In this document: positions 18,376-26,473 of the stretch, in pieces | How positions within the stretch are numbered: position 1 is the stretch's first letter | How the letters are laid out: every line of letters begins with the position of its first letter | Assembly (NCBI GenBank): GCA_026874595.1 | Contig: JAPPUL010000095.1 | Coordinates: 1,056,001 to 1,120,000 of the forward strand | DNA: 64,000 nucleotides | Source: Sipunculus nudus | Lineage: Eukaryota > Annelida > Sipuncula > Golfingiida > Sipunculidae | Reading direction: 5' to 3' | Position numbers and translations under genes: made by a program | Notes under the pieces: generated by a model | Seen by the model: the letters and a program-made list of their open reading frames with translations, nothing else | What the model was told of the DNA's origin: nothing | The model's database searches: none

Positions 18376-19193
18376 GTGATATATTAGATATAGATTGGTT
18401 TCGACTTAGTTTTGGGAGTGTATTTGTGTTGCTGCTGGTATTAATTTCATTAATAGAAAGGTTGAAGCTGGAGCGACAAATACTGTTTGGAGTATTTAGG
18501 GCGACAATCCAGTTAACGTTGATGGGATATATAATAGAGGGAATAATAAGGGCAGAAAGTCCATATGTGCTTAGTGGGATATTTTTGCTTATGTGCCTAA
18601 TAGGGGGGAATACGATAGTACGGCGACTTGGGATAAAAGGTAGTTACTGGCAGGGGGTACTTGCGCTTAGTCTAACATCATTGTTTATAACATTATGGAC
18701 AACGCAACTAATAATAAGCCTAACGCCGTGGCACAACGCAAGATACATGTTGCCGTTGCTCGGGATGGTTTTGGCAAATGGAGTAAATGGAGTAACATTA
18801 GGAGGGGAGAGGTATCGTTCTGAGATGAAGATTCGAAGAGAAGAGGTAGAACTATTTTTGTCATTAGGCTATCATAGTATAGAAGCAGTAGAAAAGATAA
18901 GACGCAAAGCCTTCATAACAGCCCTAACGCCTTCTCTAAATAACTTAGCATTAATAGGAATAGTGCATTTACCGGGAATAATGACGGGTCAAATCATGGC
19001 GGGAGTAAATCCTTTACTTGCAATAAAGTATCAGATAGTAATAGTTTTGAGTATAGTGTTTAGTAATGGAGTTGCGACGTACATATTTTTAAAGTTCCTG
19101 CAAAGATATTACTTTACAAAGCATAATCAGCTGCGCTACGATCGCCTATTAAACAACAATAAAACTAATGGAGAAAATAAAAGAAAAGCATAA
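18372..19193 (+). CDS. fetB: ABC transporter permease, FetB/YbbM (UPF0014) family
   Basis: 273 residues, about seven membrane helices. Seen: LPLLGMVLANGVNGVTL and the following charged segment with LSLGYHSIEAV, plus PSLNNLALIGIVHLPGIMTGQIMAG, all characteristic of the UPF0014/FetB family. Partner of the ATPase just upstream, probably exporting iron or another metal. The ATG lies in the last copy of a tandem repeat, with no nearby SD. The 3' end overlaps a convergent gene by 58 bases. Substrate is by family only. Confidence 0.9.
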   Translation: MSDILDIDWFRLSFGSVFVLLLVLISLIERLKLERQILFGVFRATIQLTLMGYIIEGIIRAESPYVLSGIFLLMCLIGGNTIVRRLGIKGSYWQGVLALSLTSLFITLWTTQLIISLTPWHNARYMLPLLGMVLANGVNGVTLGGERYRSEMKIRREEVELFLSLGYHSIEAVEKIRRKAFITALTPSLNNLALIGIVHLPGIMTGQIMAGVNPLLAIKYQIVIVLSIVFSNGVATYIFLKFLQRYYFTKHNQLRYDRLLNNNKTNGENKRKA

Positions 19194-19513
19194 CCTATAA
19201 AAGTTATATAGAAATTGGTTAAATTAGGATAAATGGGAAAGACAATAAGAATGTCAAGAATCAGGTTAAGAATTAAGGTGTTTGCCGAGAGCAGGAATAT
19301 GTTTTTAAATATAAGTTGTTTTTTAATAAGTTGTAAGAAGCTAAAGCATGCAATGATATAGATAGAAAATGACGCAATAAAAGCCAGCTTAAAAATATTA
19401 TTTTGTAACAAGGCTTCATATTCAAAGAAATGAAATAAAATAAGAGCACCTAAAAACCCAACAATCCAAACGCAAAGAGCAAAAGAAGTAGAAAGTAATA
19501 TAAATTTGAACAT
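19136..19513 (-). CDS. Small membrane protein of unknown function
   Basis: 125 residues, four strong hydrophobic helices (about 5-30, 40-65, 70-93, 100-120) and a charged NRRS end. Not recognised. It overlaps the fetB 3' end by 58 bases on the opposite strand. The well-formed four-helix pattern supports it as real, but no family match backs it. Confidence 0.6.
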   Translation of the reverse strand: MFKFILLSTSFALCVWIVGFLGALILFHFFEYEALLQNNIFKLAFIASFSIYIIACFSFLQLIKKQLIFKNIFLLSANTLILNLILDILIVFPIYPNLTNFYITFIGYAFLLFSPLVLLLFNRRS

Positions 19514-19527
19514 AGCTTAAAGCTATT

Positions 19528-19590
19528 AAAAAAAAGACGCTAAAAAAAAAAGACACTAATAAAAAAGACGCTAAAAAAAAAGACACTAAT
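19528..19590. repeat. About 30-nt tandem duplication of aaaaagacgct/agacactaat units
   Basis: Two copies, each made of A-run + gacgct + A-run + gacactaat, offset by 30-31 bases, between the divergent membrane-protein gene and the secreted-protein gene at 19610. Poly-A runs vary in length, as expected from slippage. Confidence 0.8.
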
Positions 19591-19609
19591 AAAGAATTAA
19601 ATTTAAAAG

Positions 19610-20581
19610 ATGATAAAATCAATTCAAAAGGCAGCAATAGTTCTCCTACTTTTTAGCCAAGGCATAATATCACAAAGCGATCTAGAAAAAGAACGAGCTT
19701 TAGAAAGGTCAAATAAAATGATATTATATAAGCTACAAAGTGCAGATGAGGAGGTTTTGCAATATATAACATATAATCGTCTTGAGCAATTCAGTCAATA
19801 CGTAATGAGTTTACGAGAAACGTTGTCCTTAAGAGGTTTTAGCGTAGCAGAGATATTATATGGTTCTGAGAAAGGGGCAGGACAATATAATGTGGTAAAG
19901 GGGGTATTGGGGGGGCTTTTGAATCGCGATCCGAAGGTAAGATTATATTGTAGTCGACTTTTGTTAAAACTGGGGATAAAGCGCAGGTGGGTAGAAATAA
20001 GTATCCAAAGGGCACTAGATCCTGAAGGGTTTAGTCGGGAGACAGTAGATAGACTTTACAGTTATAAAGATATATATGGCTTTGGGCATCGTGAGAACTT
20101 AAAATACGCCTTACCCCGAGTTTTAGAAGTAGGCAGACAACTTATATTACTGTTACCGAAGGAAGGAGATGTAGTTAGAGGAGGTTTTGATAAGAAAGGG
20201 ATATTTTTTGAATGGACGACTTTATACGATGCCAAGACATATGATTTTTATATAGGCGACATGTTGTATTACAGCGGAACGGAATCATTTGTTTATATGA
20301 AGAGTTTGTCTTTACGGGGCAGTGTGGAATGGAGGGTGGTTGCAAGAGGAGAAACAGGTAATTATCTTACAACTAAAAGCAGCAGTTTTTTATACACTAA
20401 AAAGCCAAACCCCATACAATCAGATTCTAAAGCATTGCCTAAAAAGGGAAAAGACCCTTCAGGAGGAGAAGTAGACGAAGCAGCACAAAGGCAAGAAAGG
20501 GGCTTAGAAAGGCAAGAAGTGCAAGAAGAAGAAGAAGGACAAGAAGAAGTGCTTGATTTTGATTTATCTGAGTTTAAGTAG
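19610..20581 (+). CDS. Secreted protein with FN3-like domain, unknown function
   Basis: 323 residues. Signal peptide at about 1-22 (MIKSIQKAAIVLLLFSQGIISQS). Residues 30-170 are helical. About 195-265 look like a fibronectin-III/Ig-type sandwich (FFEWTTLYDAKTYDFYIGD, then VEWRVVARGETGNYLTT). The tail (about 280-323) is Gln/Glu-rich and ends DFDLSEFK. Exported, probably periplasmic or outer-membrane associated. No family could be named. Confidence 0.75.
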   Translation: MIKSIQKAAIVLLLFSQGIISQSDLEKERALERSNKMILYKLQSADEEVLQYITYNRLEQFSQYVMSLRETLSLRGFSVAEILYGSEKGAGQYNVVKGVLGGLLNRDPKVRLYCSRLLLKLGIKRRWVEISIQRALDPEGFSRETVDRLYSYKDIYGFGHRENLKYALPRVLEVGRQLILLLPKEGDVVRGGFDKKGIFFEWTTLYDAKTYDFYIGDMLYYSGTESFVYMKSLSLRGSVEWRVVARGETGNYLTTKSSSFLYTKKPNPIQSDSKALPKKGKDPSGGEVDEAAQRQERGLERQEVQEEEEGQEEVLDFDLSEFK

Positions 20582-20642
20582 CGTTAAGTTTAAGTAGCGT
20601 TAATAAGCATGTGTGTCATTGTTATTGTCCCTGTTACAAGCC

Positions 20643-20700
20643 GCTATATAGCCGCATCCGAAGACATTATTTAGTCCTTGCAGTCGCTAAGCTATATAGC
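20643..20700. repeat. Two perfect 10-bp palindromes GCTATATAGC, 48 bases apart
   Basis: Copies at 20643-20652 and 20691-20700, both followed by c. They lie between two convergent genes, so they are not at a promoter. They could be a protein-binding or structural site; nothing else in 20582-20748 is recognisable. Confidence 0.5.
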
Positions 20701-20748
20701 CATATTTGTCCCTTGTTGCCCACAGTGCGAATTAAATATTTTGACAGC

Positions 20749-21279
20749 TTATATTCTTATAGAATGCGACTTTTTATGAATTATCTTATTGTTTCTAAAG
20801 TCGTTAACGAGTAAGGTTTTGTTCTTAACATTATATTTGTATGAAGCTTTAAGGACATTGCCATTATTATTTGTAACTCTTGTAAGAAGGATTTTGTAGC
20901 CATCATTTTTATACTTGTAGCTAACAGAATGAAACTTTCCGTTTATGAGCGATGAGCTTGTATATGAGATAGCAGTAAACCCTTTGACAGAACCATTTCT
21001 AATGGCATTGTCTATATTTATAAGGAATCCTTGACTAATATCGTGCTTAATAAAGTCTGGAGTTGCAAAAAACTCTTTTTCGAAGCTATCAAAGCCAATA
21101 TTCTTATATATCAAGTTGATATGTTTTTGATGCTGTTTTAGTAGGAAAAACAGTTCATCCTGAATATTTTTAAACTGCCTTTCATGAGTTTTTTGGTCAG
21201 CAAAGGAAAATGAAACAGTTAAAATAAGAGTTAAAATAAGAGATAAGAATGTGTTTAAACTTCTGATAAGTCTCCTCAT
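20749..21279 (-). CDS. Secreted protein of unknown function
   Basis: 176 residues. Signal peptide about 1-28 (MRRLIRSLNTFLSLILTLILTVSFSFADQ, cleaved after SFA). The mature part has mixed alpha/beta character, ending in beta-rich YKYKNDGYKILLTRVTNNNG, reminiscent of a LolA-like or small outer-membrane fold but without a defensible match. Strong SD (AGGAGG) ahead of the ATG supports the start. Confidence 0.75.
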   Translation of the reverse strand: MRRLIRSLNTFLSLILTLILTVSFSFADQKTHERQFKNIQDELFFLLKQHQKHINLIYKNIGFDSFEKEFFATPDFIKHDISQGFLINIDNAIRNGSVKGFTAISYTSSSLINGKFHSVSYKYKNDGYKILLTRVTNNNGNVLKASYKYNVKNKTLLVNDFRNNKIIHKKSHSIRI

Positions 21280-21360
21280 AGGTCCTCCTAGGTAAAGTAT
21301 TATTTTTATAAAAAATACTATAGCAATGAGGATTTGTCTAGCGGATAATTTCGGTATTTT

Positions 21361-21825
21361 TTAGTAATTTTTTAGTAAAGCAAGAATATTATTTAGTTCC
21401 AAGATAATCTGTTTACGTTTAGAATTGTCAAGTTTTTGGTATTTAGCTTTCTTAGCATTATGTAAGGAATCTTTTTGATCTGATAAATTCTTTGTAGTCT
21501 TTGAATTATCTTCAAACAAAGTATTATTTTGTGAATAAGTTTCGTTTTTTGGTTTAGTACTCTCATAATCTTTTATACTGCTTTTTTGCATAAAAGAAGT
21601 AAGTTGTATTCGAGCACCTGAGACGGTAAACTTTTGTTCGTATAGAAGGGCTTTTATGGTATTTATAATATGAATATCTTTTTTAGAGTATAACCTTCTG
21701 CCTTTAGGTGATTTTTTGGGGGCAAGTTCATTAAATTCCTTTTCCCAAAATCTAAGTACATGTTCTTTAAGGTTTACAATTTGACTTGCCTGTCCGATTG
21801 TAAAGTACTCATTATCTTTCCTCAT
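21361..21825 (-). CDS. MerR-family transcriptional regulator
   Basis: 154 residues. The N-terminal HTH has FTIGQASQIVNLKEHVLRFWEKEF and the wing KGRRLYSKKDI, as in the MerR subgroup with an LRFWEKEF motif. A basic/polar tail without metal-binding Cys follows. Effector unknown. An in-frame TTG at 21828 is also possible, but the ATG at 21823-21825 has AAGGA at 8 bases. Similar small MerR proteins occur widely in spirochaetes and delta-proteobacteria. Confidence 0.88.
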   Translation of the reverse strand: MRKDNEYFTIGQASQIVNLKEHVLRFWEKEFNELAPKKSPKGRRLYSKKDIHIINTIKALLYEQKFTVSGARIQLTSFMQKSSIKDYESTKPKNETYSQNNTLFEDNSKTTKNLSDQKDSLHNAKKAKYQKLDNSKRKQIILELNNILALLKNY

Positions 21826-21950
21826 CAAGCTATCCTTTAATTAGCAAGCATATATTTAGAACAAAGTAACCGGTCTTTGTTTTTCTTTAAAATCTGCTTT
21901 ACACAATTTATCTATAATAAAGATTATATTGAAATTAAATTGTTAAAACA

Positions 21951-23816
21951 TTAAGTCATTCTATTATATATGCTTTGTAAAGCTTCTAACTCTTCCAAAG
22001 TAGTATCAATTTTATCTAACTTTTCTAAAATGTCCTTGTGCCTAAACAAAAGCATAAACTCAGTTGCAAACTGTATTAGGAGTAGATACGTATCTTTTAT
22101 TGTCTTATTATTAAGATAATAGTTTAAACTAACAGTAGCATCAGGATAAGGTATTGTTTTATCATAAACATTACCTTCTGCTACAAGTTTTATTCTTTCG
22201 TTTCTTGACATCTTTTTAAACTCTTCCTCCTGCAAGTAATTCTTGAAAAGCCGTCTTGCCATTTGATAATATGTTTTAGAGGTTTTAATGATTAGTAAAA
22301 ATAGTTTATTAGTTTTAATATACTCTTTATCATACTCATGGCTTTTCTCCTCACTTTGTCCTTTGCTATGTTTTTCTAGATAAAGTTTAAAATCATTGAA
22401 TGTGAGTATTTGGTTTAGGTTTTTGGATATGGTATCTTCAAGCTTTTTTTTGGTAAATACTATACTTTCAAAAAGCTGCTGCATGTCGTATGGGAAAAGA
22501 TGTTCGTTTACGGCTTTAGAATCTTTAGTTTTGACTTTGACATTATTTAGAGTGATGTTTCCAAAGACATGTAAATACTCGCCAATAATTAGAGTAGCAA
22601 ATGCAGGCAGGTTGGATAAGTCCTCTATAAACTCCGCATCATCAACTTCATGGTGCCTTTTTTTATATATAATATCTTTTATGAGCTGGAAGTTTGGATT
22701 TCTCCAGTCTGGTTTTATAATCTCTTTAACTTTTTTTAAATATTTAACATCTTCTTCTTGTGCACTTATAACACTACTTAGTTTAAGGATATAATCATTT
22801 ATAAGTTTTAATGTCTTCTCATCTGCCGTATAAGTGGTTTTACTAAAAGCTTTTATATTATATTTGGTATAAAGATAAGACTCCTTTATAAACTCCTTTA
22901 TATCTACAAGTTCAATAGCATGAAATAATGTAACTAATGTTCTTAGAGCTTTTCCCGGAAGTATAACATCTTCATAAGTATATTCTTTGTTTAAACTATC
23001 TTGTTCGCCTTGTTTTGCTTTATCTTCTTTTGCTTTATTCTTTTTTAGAATGGGTTCAAAATTTTTGTATACAATCTCATCTATAATGCTTATGTAATAG
23101 TCTTTGAAAGTTAAATTTAAACATGCTATTCTTAAAGTTTTGAGTTCTTTAATAATTGCTTTTAGAGGCTGGGTCTTTTTTTCACTTAAAATATATGAAT
23201 AATCTTTAATAAAGCACTTTAGTTGAAAAAGAAGATTAAACTCTTCTTTTTCAAGGGTATGAAAGTAATTTGTTAATATGTTATTAGTAAGTTTAAATGT
23301 TGGTTCAAGTAGGTTTTTAATTTCCCTTAATTTAGTTTTAATAAATGGTTCATTTAATGTTATACGAGGAGGCAAGTATTTTACAATTATAAGATTATTT
23401 TTAGAGCCGATGGCTTTTATTTTCTGATAGTTGTATAGGGTTGGAAAGAGCTTTTGATAAAGGGTTTTGGTTGTCTTTTTGGTCTTTGGGGGCGGAGATT
23501 TTGACTTTGTATATTTTTTAGAGTCTAGAGTGCGCGTAGTGTTTTTATATGGTTTGCTGTCTTTTTTTGTTGTTTTAGCTTTTGAGCTTATTTTTGGTTG
23601 TTTTAAGGCATGTTTTTGTTTTAAGGCTATCTGCTTACCTATATCATCTAAAAGTTCTATTTTACGTATTTTGTCAGCGTCAGTTAATGTTTTATGAGAG
23701 AGTATGTTATTAATTTGCCTTTCTTGCCAAGCAGGTCTTTTTTGTTGTAATAGCGCAGCTAGTTTTTGATAGGTCTGCGATTTCTCTTGTAAATGTTCTT
23801 TATGCTTTTTATTCAT
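21951..23816 (-). CDS. Large helical protein of unknown function, Lys-rich N-terminal region
   Basis: 621 residues, no signal peptide or membrane helix. Residues 1-60 form a short helical region. About 70-125 are Lys/Thr/Pro-rich and disordered (SPPPKTKKTTKTL). The rest is predicted helical, with many Leu/Ile/Lys heptad-like stretches. I do not recognise it; it may belong to a spirochaete-specific family (DUF5312-like proteins come to mind, unverified). It sits alone between the MerR gene and a divergent lipoprotein gene. Confidence 0.8.
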   Translation of the reverse strand: MNKKHKEHLQEKSQTYQKLAALLQQKRPAWQERQINNILSHKTLTDADKIRKIELLDDIGKQIALKQKHALKQPKISSKAKTTKKDSKPYKNTTRTLDSKKYTKSKSPPPKTKKTTKTLYQKLFPTLYNYQKIKAIGSKNNLIIVKYLPPRITLNEPFIKTKLREIKNLLEPTFKLTNNILTNYFHTLEKEEFNLLFQLKCFIKDYSYILSEKKTQPLKAIIKELKTLRIACLNLTFKDYYISIIDEIVYKNFEPILKKNKAKEDKAKQGEQDSLNKEYTYEDVILPGKALRTLVTLFHAIELVDIKEFIKESYLYTKYNIKAFSKTTYTADEKTLKLINDYILKLSSVISAQEEDVKYLKKVKEIIKPDWRNPNFQLIKDIIYKKRHHEVDDAEFIEDLSNLPAFATLIIGEYLHVFGNITLNNVKVKTKDSKAVNEHLFPYDMQQLFESIVFTKKKLEDTISKNLNQILTFNDFKLYLEKHSKGQSEEKSHEYDKEYIKTNKLFLLIIKTSKTYYQMARRLFKNYLQEEEFKKMSRNERIKLVAEGNVYDKTIPYPDATVSLNYYLNNKTIKDTYLLLIQFATEFMLLFRHKDILEKLDKIDTTLEELEALQSIYNRMT

Positions 23817-23984
23817 ATAATAAAACTTAGTATAGATTTAGAAAATAAGAAAGAGCTATAATTATGCAAAAGGCATAAAAGTCCAGTAATTTATTATTTT
23901 CCATTTAATGGAACACTTTTCTAAGATATATTTGTATAATTAGACATAAATTTCTAATAAATAATAAATGAGGATAAGGTTAAA

Positions 23985-24791
23985 ATGTTTAAGAGTACAC
24001 GAGTACATGTTTATTTGTTATGCACAATGAGTTTTGGTTTTTTAACCTCATGCGGAGTTAGGAGTGGACAAGCAGTAAGCCCGACGGTAATGAACAAAGG
24101 AGGAGAAGCACATGTAGTATCATTTGTAGATGATGTAGAGTTCATATTGGAGCGAATAGGTGGATATAAAGAAGTAAGTCAAAGGGAATTGATAGAGGAG
24201 ATAAAAAAGAAAAGAGCAAAGACCCCAAAAAAGAAGGAAGAACATAGTGATTTAAAAGAGCTTAAAACCTATAAGAAGGAATATAAGAAGTCATCGCATG
24301 ATGATATATTAGTATCCCTAAAACCCAACGATGAGATAATAAATAGCTTTATAATAGAATTTAGGAAACGCCAGTCTCAATTTAACTTAAAACCGAATAT
24401 AAAGCTCTCGGAACAAAAGGTATCAGGAGGAGGCAAGTCACGACATAAAGATTTAAAAAATCATAAAAGCTATCTATCAGAAGCGAAGTTAGTATTTGAT
24501 CTTCGAGTAAATGAGATAAGGATTAGCCAATATAAACCAAGCGAGGATCCTGATACAAGCGGAGGATTTTTCTCAAGCTGGGCGGTGTCGGTAAAAGTGA
24601 GAGGGTATTTATATGACGTAACTACGGGTAAAATTTTGTGGAGGTCAAAAACAATAGAGAGCTGGAGTGACACAACAGTGTTACTGTACGACGTATTATT
24701 CCAAGGACAAGGAGACCAATTAAGGCGAACGTTTTCCCGAGTAATAAATAATGCAGGGCAACGACTTGCGATATCGTTTTTCCGAGGCTAA
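23985..24791 (+). CDS. Lipoprotein of unknown function
   Basis: 268 residues. A lipoprotein signal (MFKSTRVHVYLLCTMSFGF then LTSC) puts the lipidated Cys near residue 23. After a charged Lys-rich region (residues 65-105), the C-terminal 110 residues hold a beta-rich domain with LVFDLRVNEIRISQY, VKVRGYLYDVTTGKILWRS and a closing helix. This pattern recalls envelope lipoproteins with a TolB-like or DUF-type domain, but no family is assigned. It converges on hom. Confidence 0.8.
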   Translation: MFKSTRVHVYLLCTMSFGFLTSCGVRSGQAVSPTVMNKGGEAHVVSFVDDVEFILERIGGYKEVSQRELIEEIKKKRAKTPKKKEEHSDLKELKTYKKEYKKSSHDDILVSLKPNDEIINSFIIEFRKRQSQFNLKPNIKLSEQKVSGGGKSRHKDLKNHKSYLSEAKLVFDLRVNEIRISQYKPSEDPDTSGGFFSSWAVSVKVRGYLYDVTTGKILWRSKTIESWSDTTVLLYDVLFQGQGDQLRRTFSRVINNAGQRLAISFFRG

Positions 24792-24808
24792 AAGTTAACT
24801 AAAAAAGA

Positions 24809-26101
24809 TCATATAACAATCCGCATAAGCTTAGTGGGTTTGTCAATTATGTTGTTAAGCGATTCAAGTTCGTTTAGAGCAGCTAAGACATGAGATTCTT
24901 TGGTTTTATGAGTAGAAAGCACAAGGTGAACAAAGTTCTTTTTATGCCTGCCCTTTTGAATGACCTGAGCGATACTGATTTTGTATTTAGCAAAGACATT
25001 AGTAATCTTGCTTAGGATGCCATATTTATCTAAAGTATTAAAGCGAATGTAGTAGTCGTAAAAGTTATCCTTAATGGGGATAAGGCTTTTTTGTTCGTAG
25101 TGAATATTTTTATATTCATTAAACTGTAGGTTAAAAGCGATATTGGTGGCAACAGTAACGATATCGCCTATGATGGCATTAGCGGTAGGGAAGCTGCCGG
25201 CGCCTTTTCCGCTATAAATAGAAGTGCCAAGGAACTTTGAGTTAAGGAGGATGGCATTATATTCGTCATGAATATTAGCAAGAGGGTTTTGGAGAGGGAC
25301 TAAAGAGGGATGAACGCAAACAGAGATAGACTTGGCAGTATTTGTAGCGATAGCCAAAAGTTTAATAGCAAAACCAAGTTCGCGCGCATAATTAATATCG
25401 ATTAAATCAATATTTTGAATACCTTCATAATAAAAAGAGCTTGAGATGTTGGAATTAAAAGCAAAAGAAGCAAGTATAGCGATTTTATGAGCGCTGTCCA
25501 TACCGTTAACATCGAGGGTAGGGTTGCTCTCAGCAAATCCTAGGTTCTGAGCTTTTTTAAGAGCGGCGTTGTAAGAGTAATCTTCAAAAGACATTTTAGA
25601 GAGGATATAATTACAAGTGCCGTTAATGATGGCATAAATAGAGTTTATGTTATCTCCAACTAAAGACTCTCGAATAGTTTGAATAATAGGAATGCCGCCG
25701 CCGACGCTAGCCTCAAAAAGGAGGTCTAACTTATGTTTATTAGCGATATCAAAAAGTTCCTTACCTCTTGTTGCAAGCAAAGCTTTATTAGCCGTAACGA
25801 TACGTTTTTTATTCTTTAGGGCCTGAGCGAGGATGTTAAAAATGAAGTCGTTATCTCCCCCTATGGCCTCAACGATAATATCAATAGAAGGGTCAGCAAT
25901 AACGTCATAGACATTAGAAGATAAAAGACTGCTTGGAACTAAAACATCCCGTTTTTTATTAATGTCTCTACAAACGATACTTTTAATATTAATGTCAATT
26001 CCGCGTCGTTTTCCAATAAGCTTACGTTGTTGTAGAAGAATTGAGACAACCCCAGAACCAACAACTCCAAATCCAAGTATAGCAATATTAATAGTTTTCA
26101 T
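24809..26101 (-). CDS. hom: Homoserine dehydrogenase with ACT domain
   Basis: 430 residues. Reduces aspartate semialdehyde to homoserine, on the path to Thr and Met. Seen: Rossmann GFGVVGSGVV at 10-19, EAIGG and TANKALLA, INGTCNYILSKM, the catalytic-site block with LDVNGMDSAHKIAILA and GKGAGSFPTANAIIGD, and a C-terminal ACT domain (about 345-430, YYIRFNTLDKYGILSKITNVFAKY) for allosteric control. Length and order are normal for the monofunctional enzyme. Its codons end more often in T than in neighbouring plus-strand genes. Confidence 0.96.
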   Translation of the reverse strand: MKTINIAILGFGVVGSGVVSILLQQRKLIGKRRGIDINIKSIVCRDINKKRDVLVPSSLLSSNVYDVIADPSIDIIVEAIGGDNDFIFNILAQALKNKKRIVTANKALLATRGKELFDIANKHKLDLLFEASVGGGIPIIQTIRESLVGDNINSIYAIINGTCNYILSKMSFEDYSYNAALKKAQNLGFAESNPTLDVNGMDSAHKIAILASFAFNSNISSSFYYEGIQNIDLIDINYARELGFAIKLLAIATNTAKSISVCVHPSLVPLQNPLANIHDEYNAILLNSKFLGTSIYSGKGAGSFPTANAIIGDIVTVATNIAFNLQFNEYKNIHYEQKSLIPIKDNFYDYYIRFNTLDKYGILSKITNVFAKYKISIAQVIQKGRHKKNFVHLVLSTHKTKESHVLAALNELESLNNIIDKPTKLMRIVI

Positions 26102-26473
26102 AATTAAATAGTCCTACAAAGTAAAAACGGAATTACAAATTATAAAAGAAATAATTAATAGTTCTTAAATTAAAAGCAAGAAAAAAAAAGTGCTTTTAAG
26201 GTAAAATGTTTTGTACAAAGGGTTTGCGGGCTTTGAACGCTTAAAAGCTAGTGTGGGAGCGGGTTTCTTAAAAAGATGGCATAAGCAAAACATATGTTAA
26301 TAGCTATTAATTATGAAGTTATGAGTTAAAAAGGCTAAAAAAATCGGTTATAGGACGACAAGTAAAGTGTTGGTAATTGGTAATAAGAGATTGAGCTTTT
26401 TTTTATAAAGAGCTAAGAATAGAATATAGGGAATAAAGAGGGGGGAATAAAATTAGCCTGCATACAATAAGGA
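26102..26473. other. 372-base spacer upstream of the sigma-54 activator
   Basis: Contains a segment (26202-26263) that resembles the groEL leader: TAAAAT, then gtttt-gtacaaagggttt, and 49 bases after the -10-like box gtgtgggagcggg. Nothing else is recognisable. No sigma-54 TGGC-N8-TTGC site was found here. Confidence 0.5.
26202..26263 (+). promoter_or_regulatory. Leader element shared with groEL (copy A)
   Basis: The -10-like TAAAAT (26202-26207), an aaagggtt word (from 26217) and gtgtgggagcggg (26251-26263). The groEL upstream region has the same words in the same order at 32811-32877. The distance from the last word to the next start codon is about 210 bases here and 230 there. This could be a promoter plus structured 5' leader, or a small RNA. 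Confidence 0.4.
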
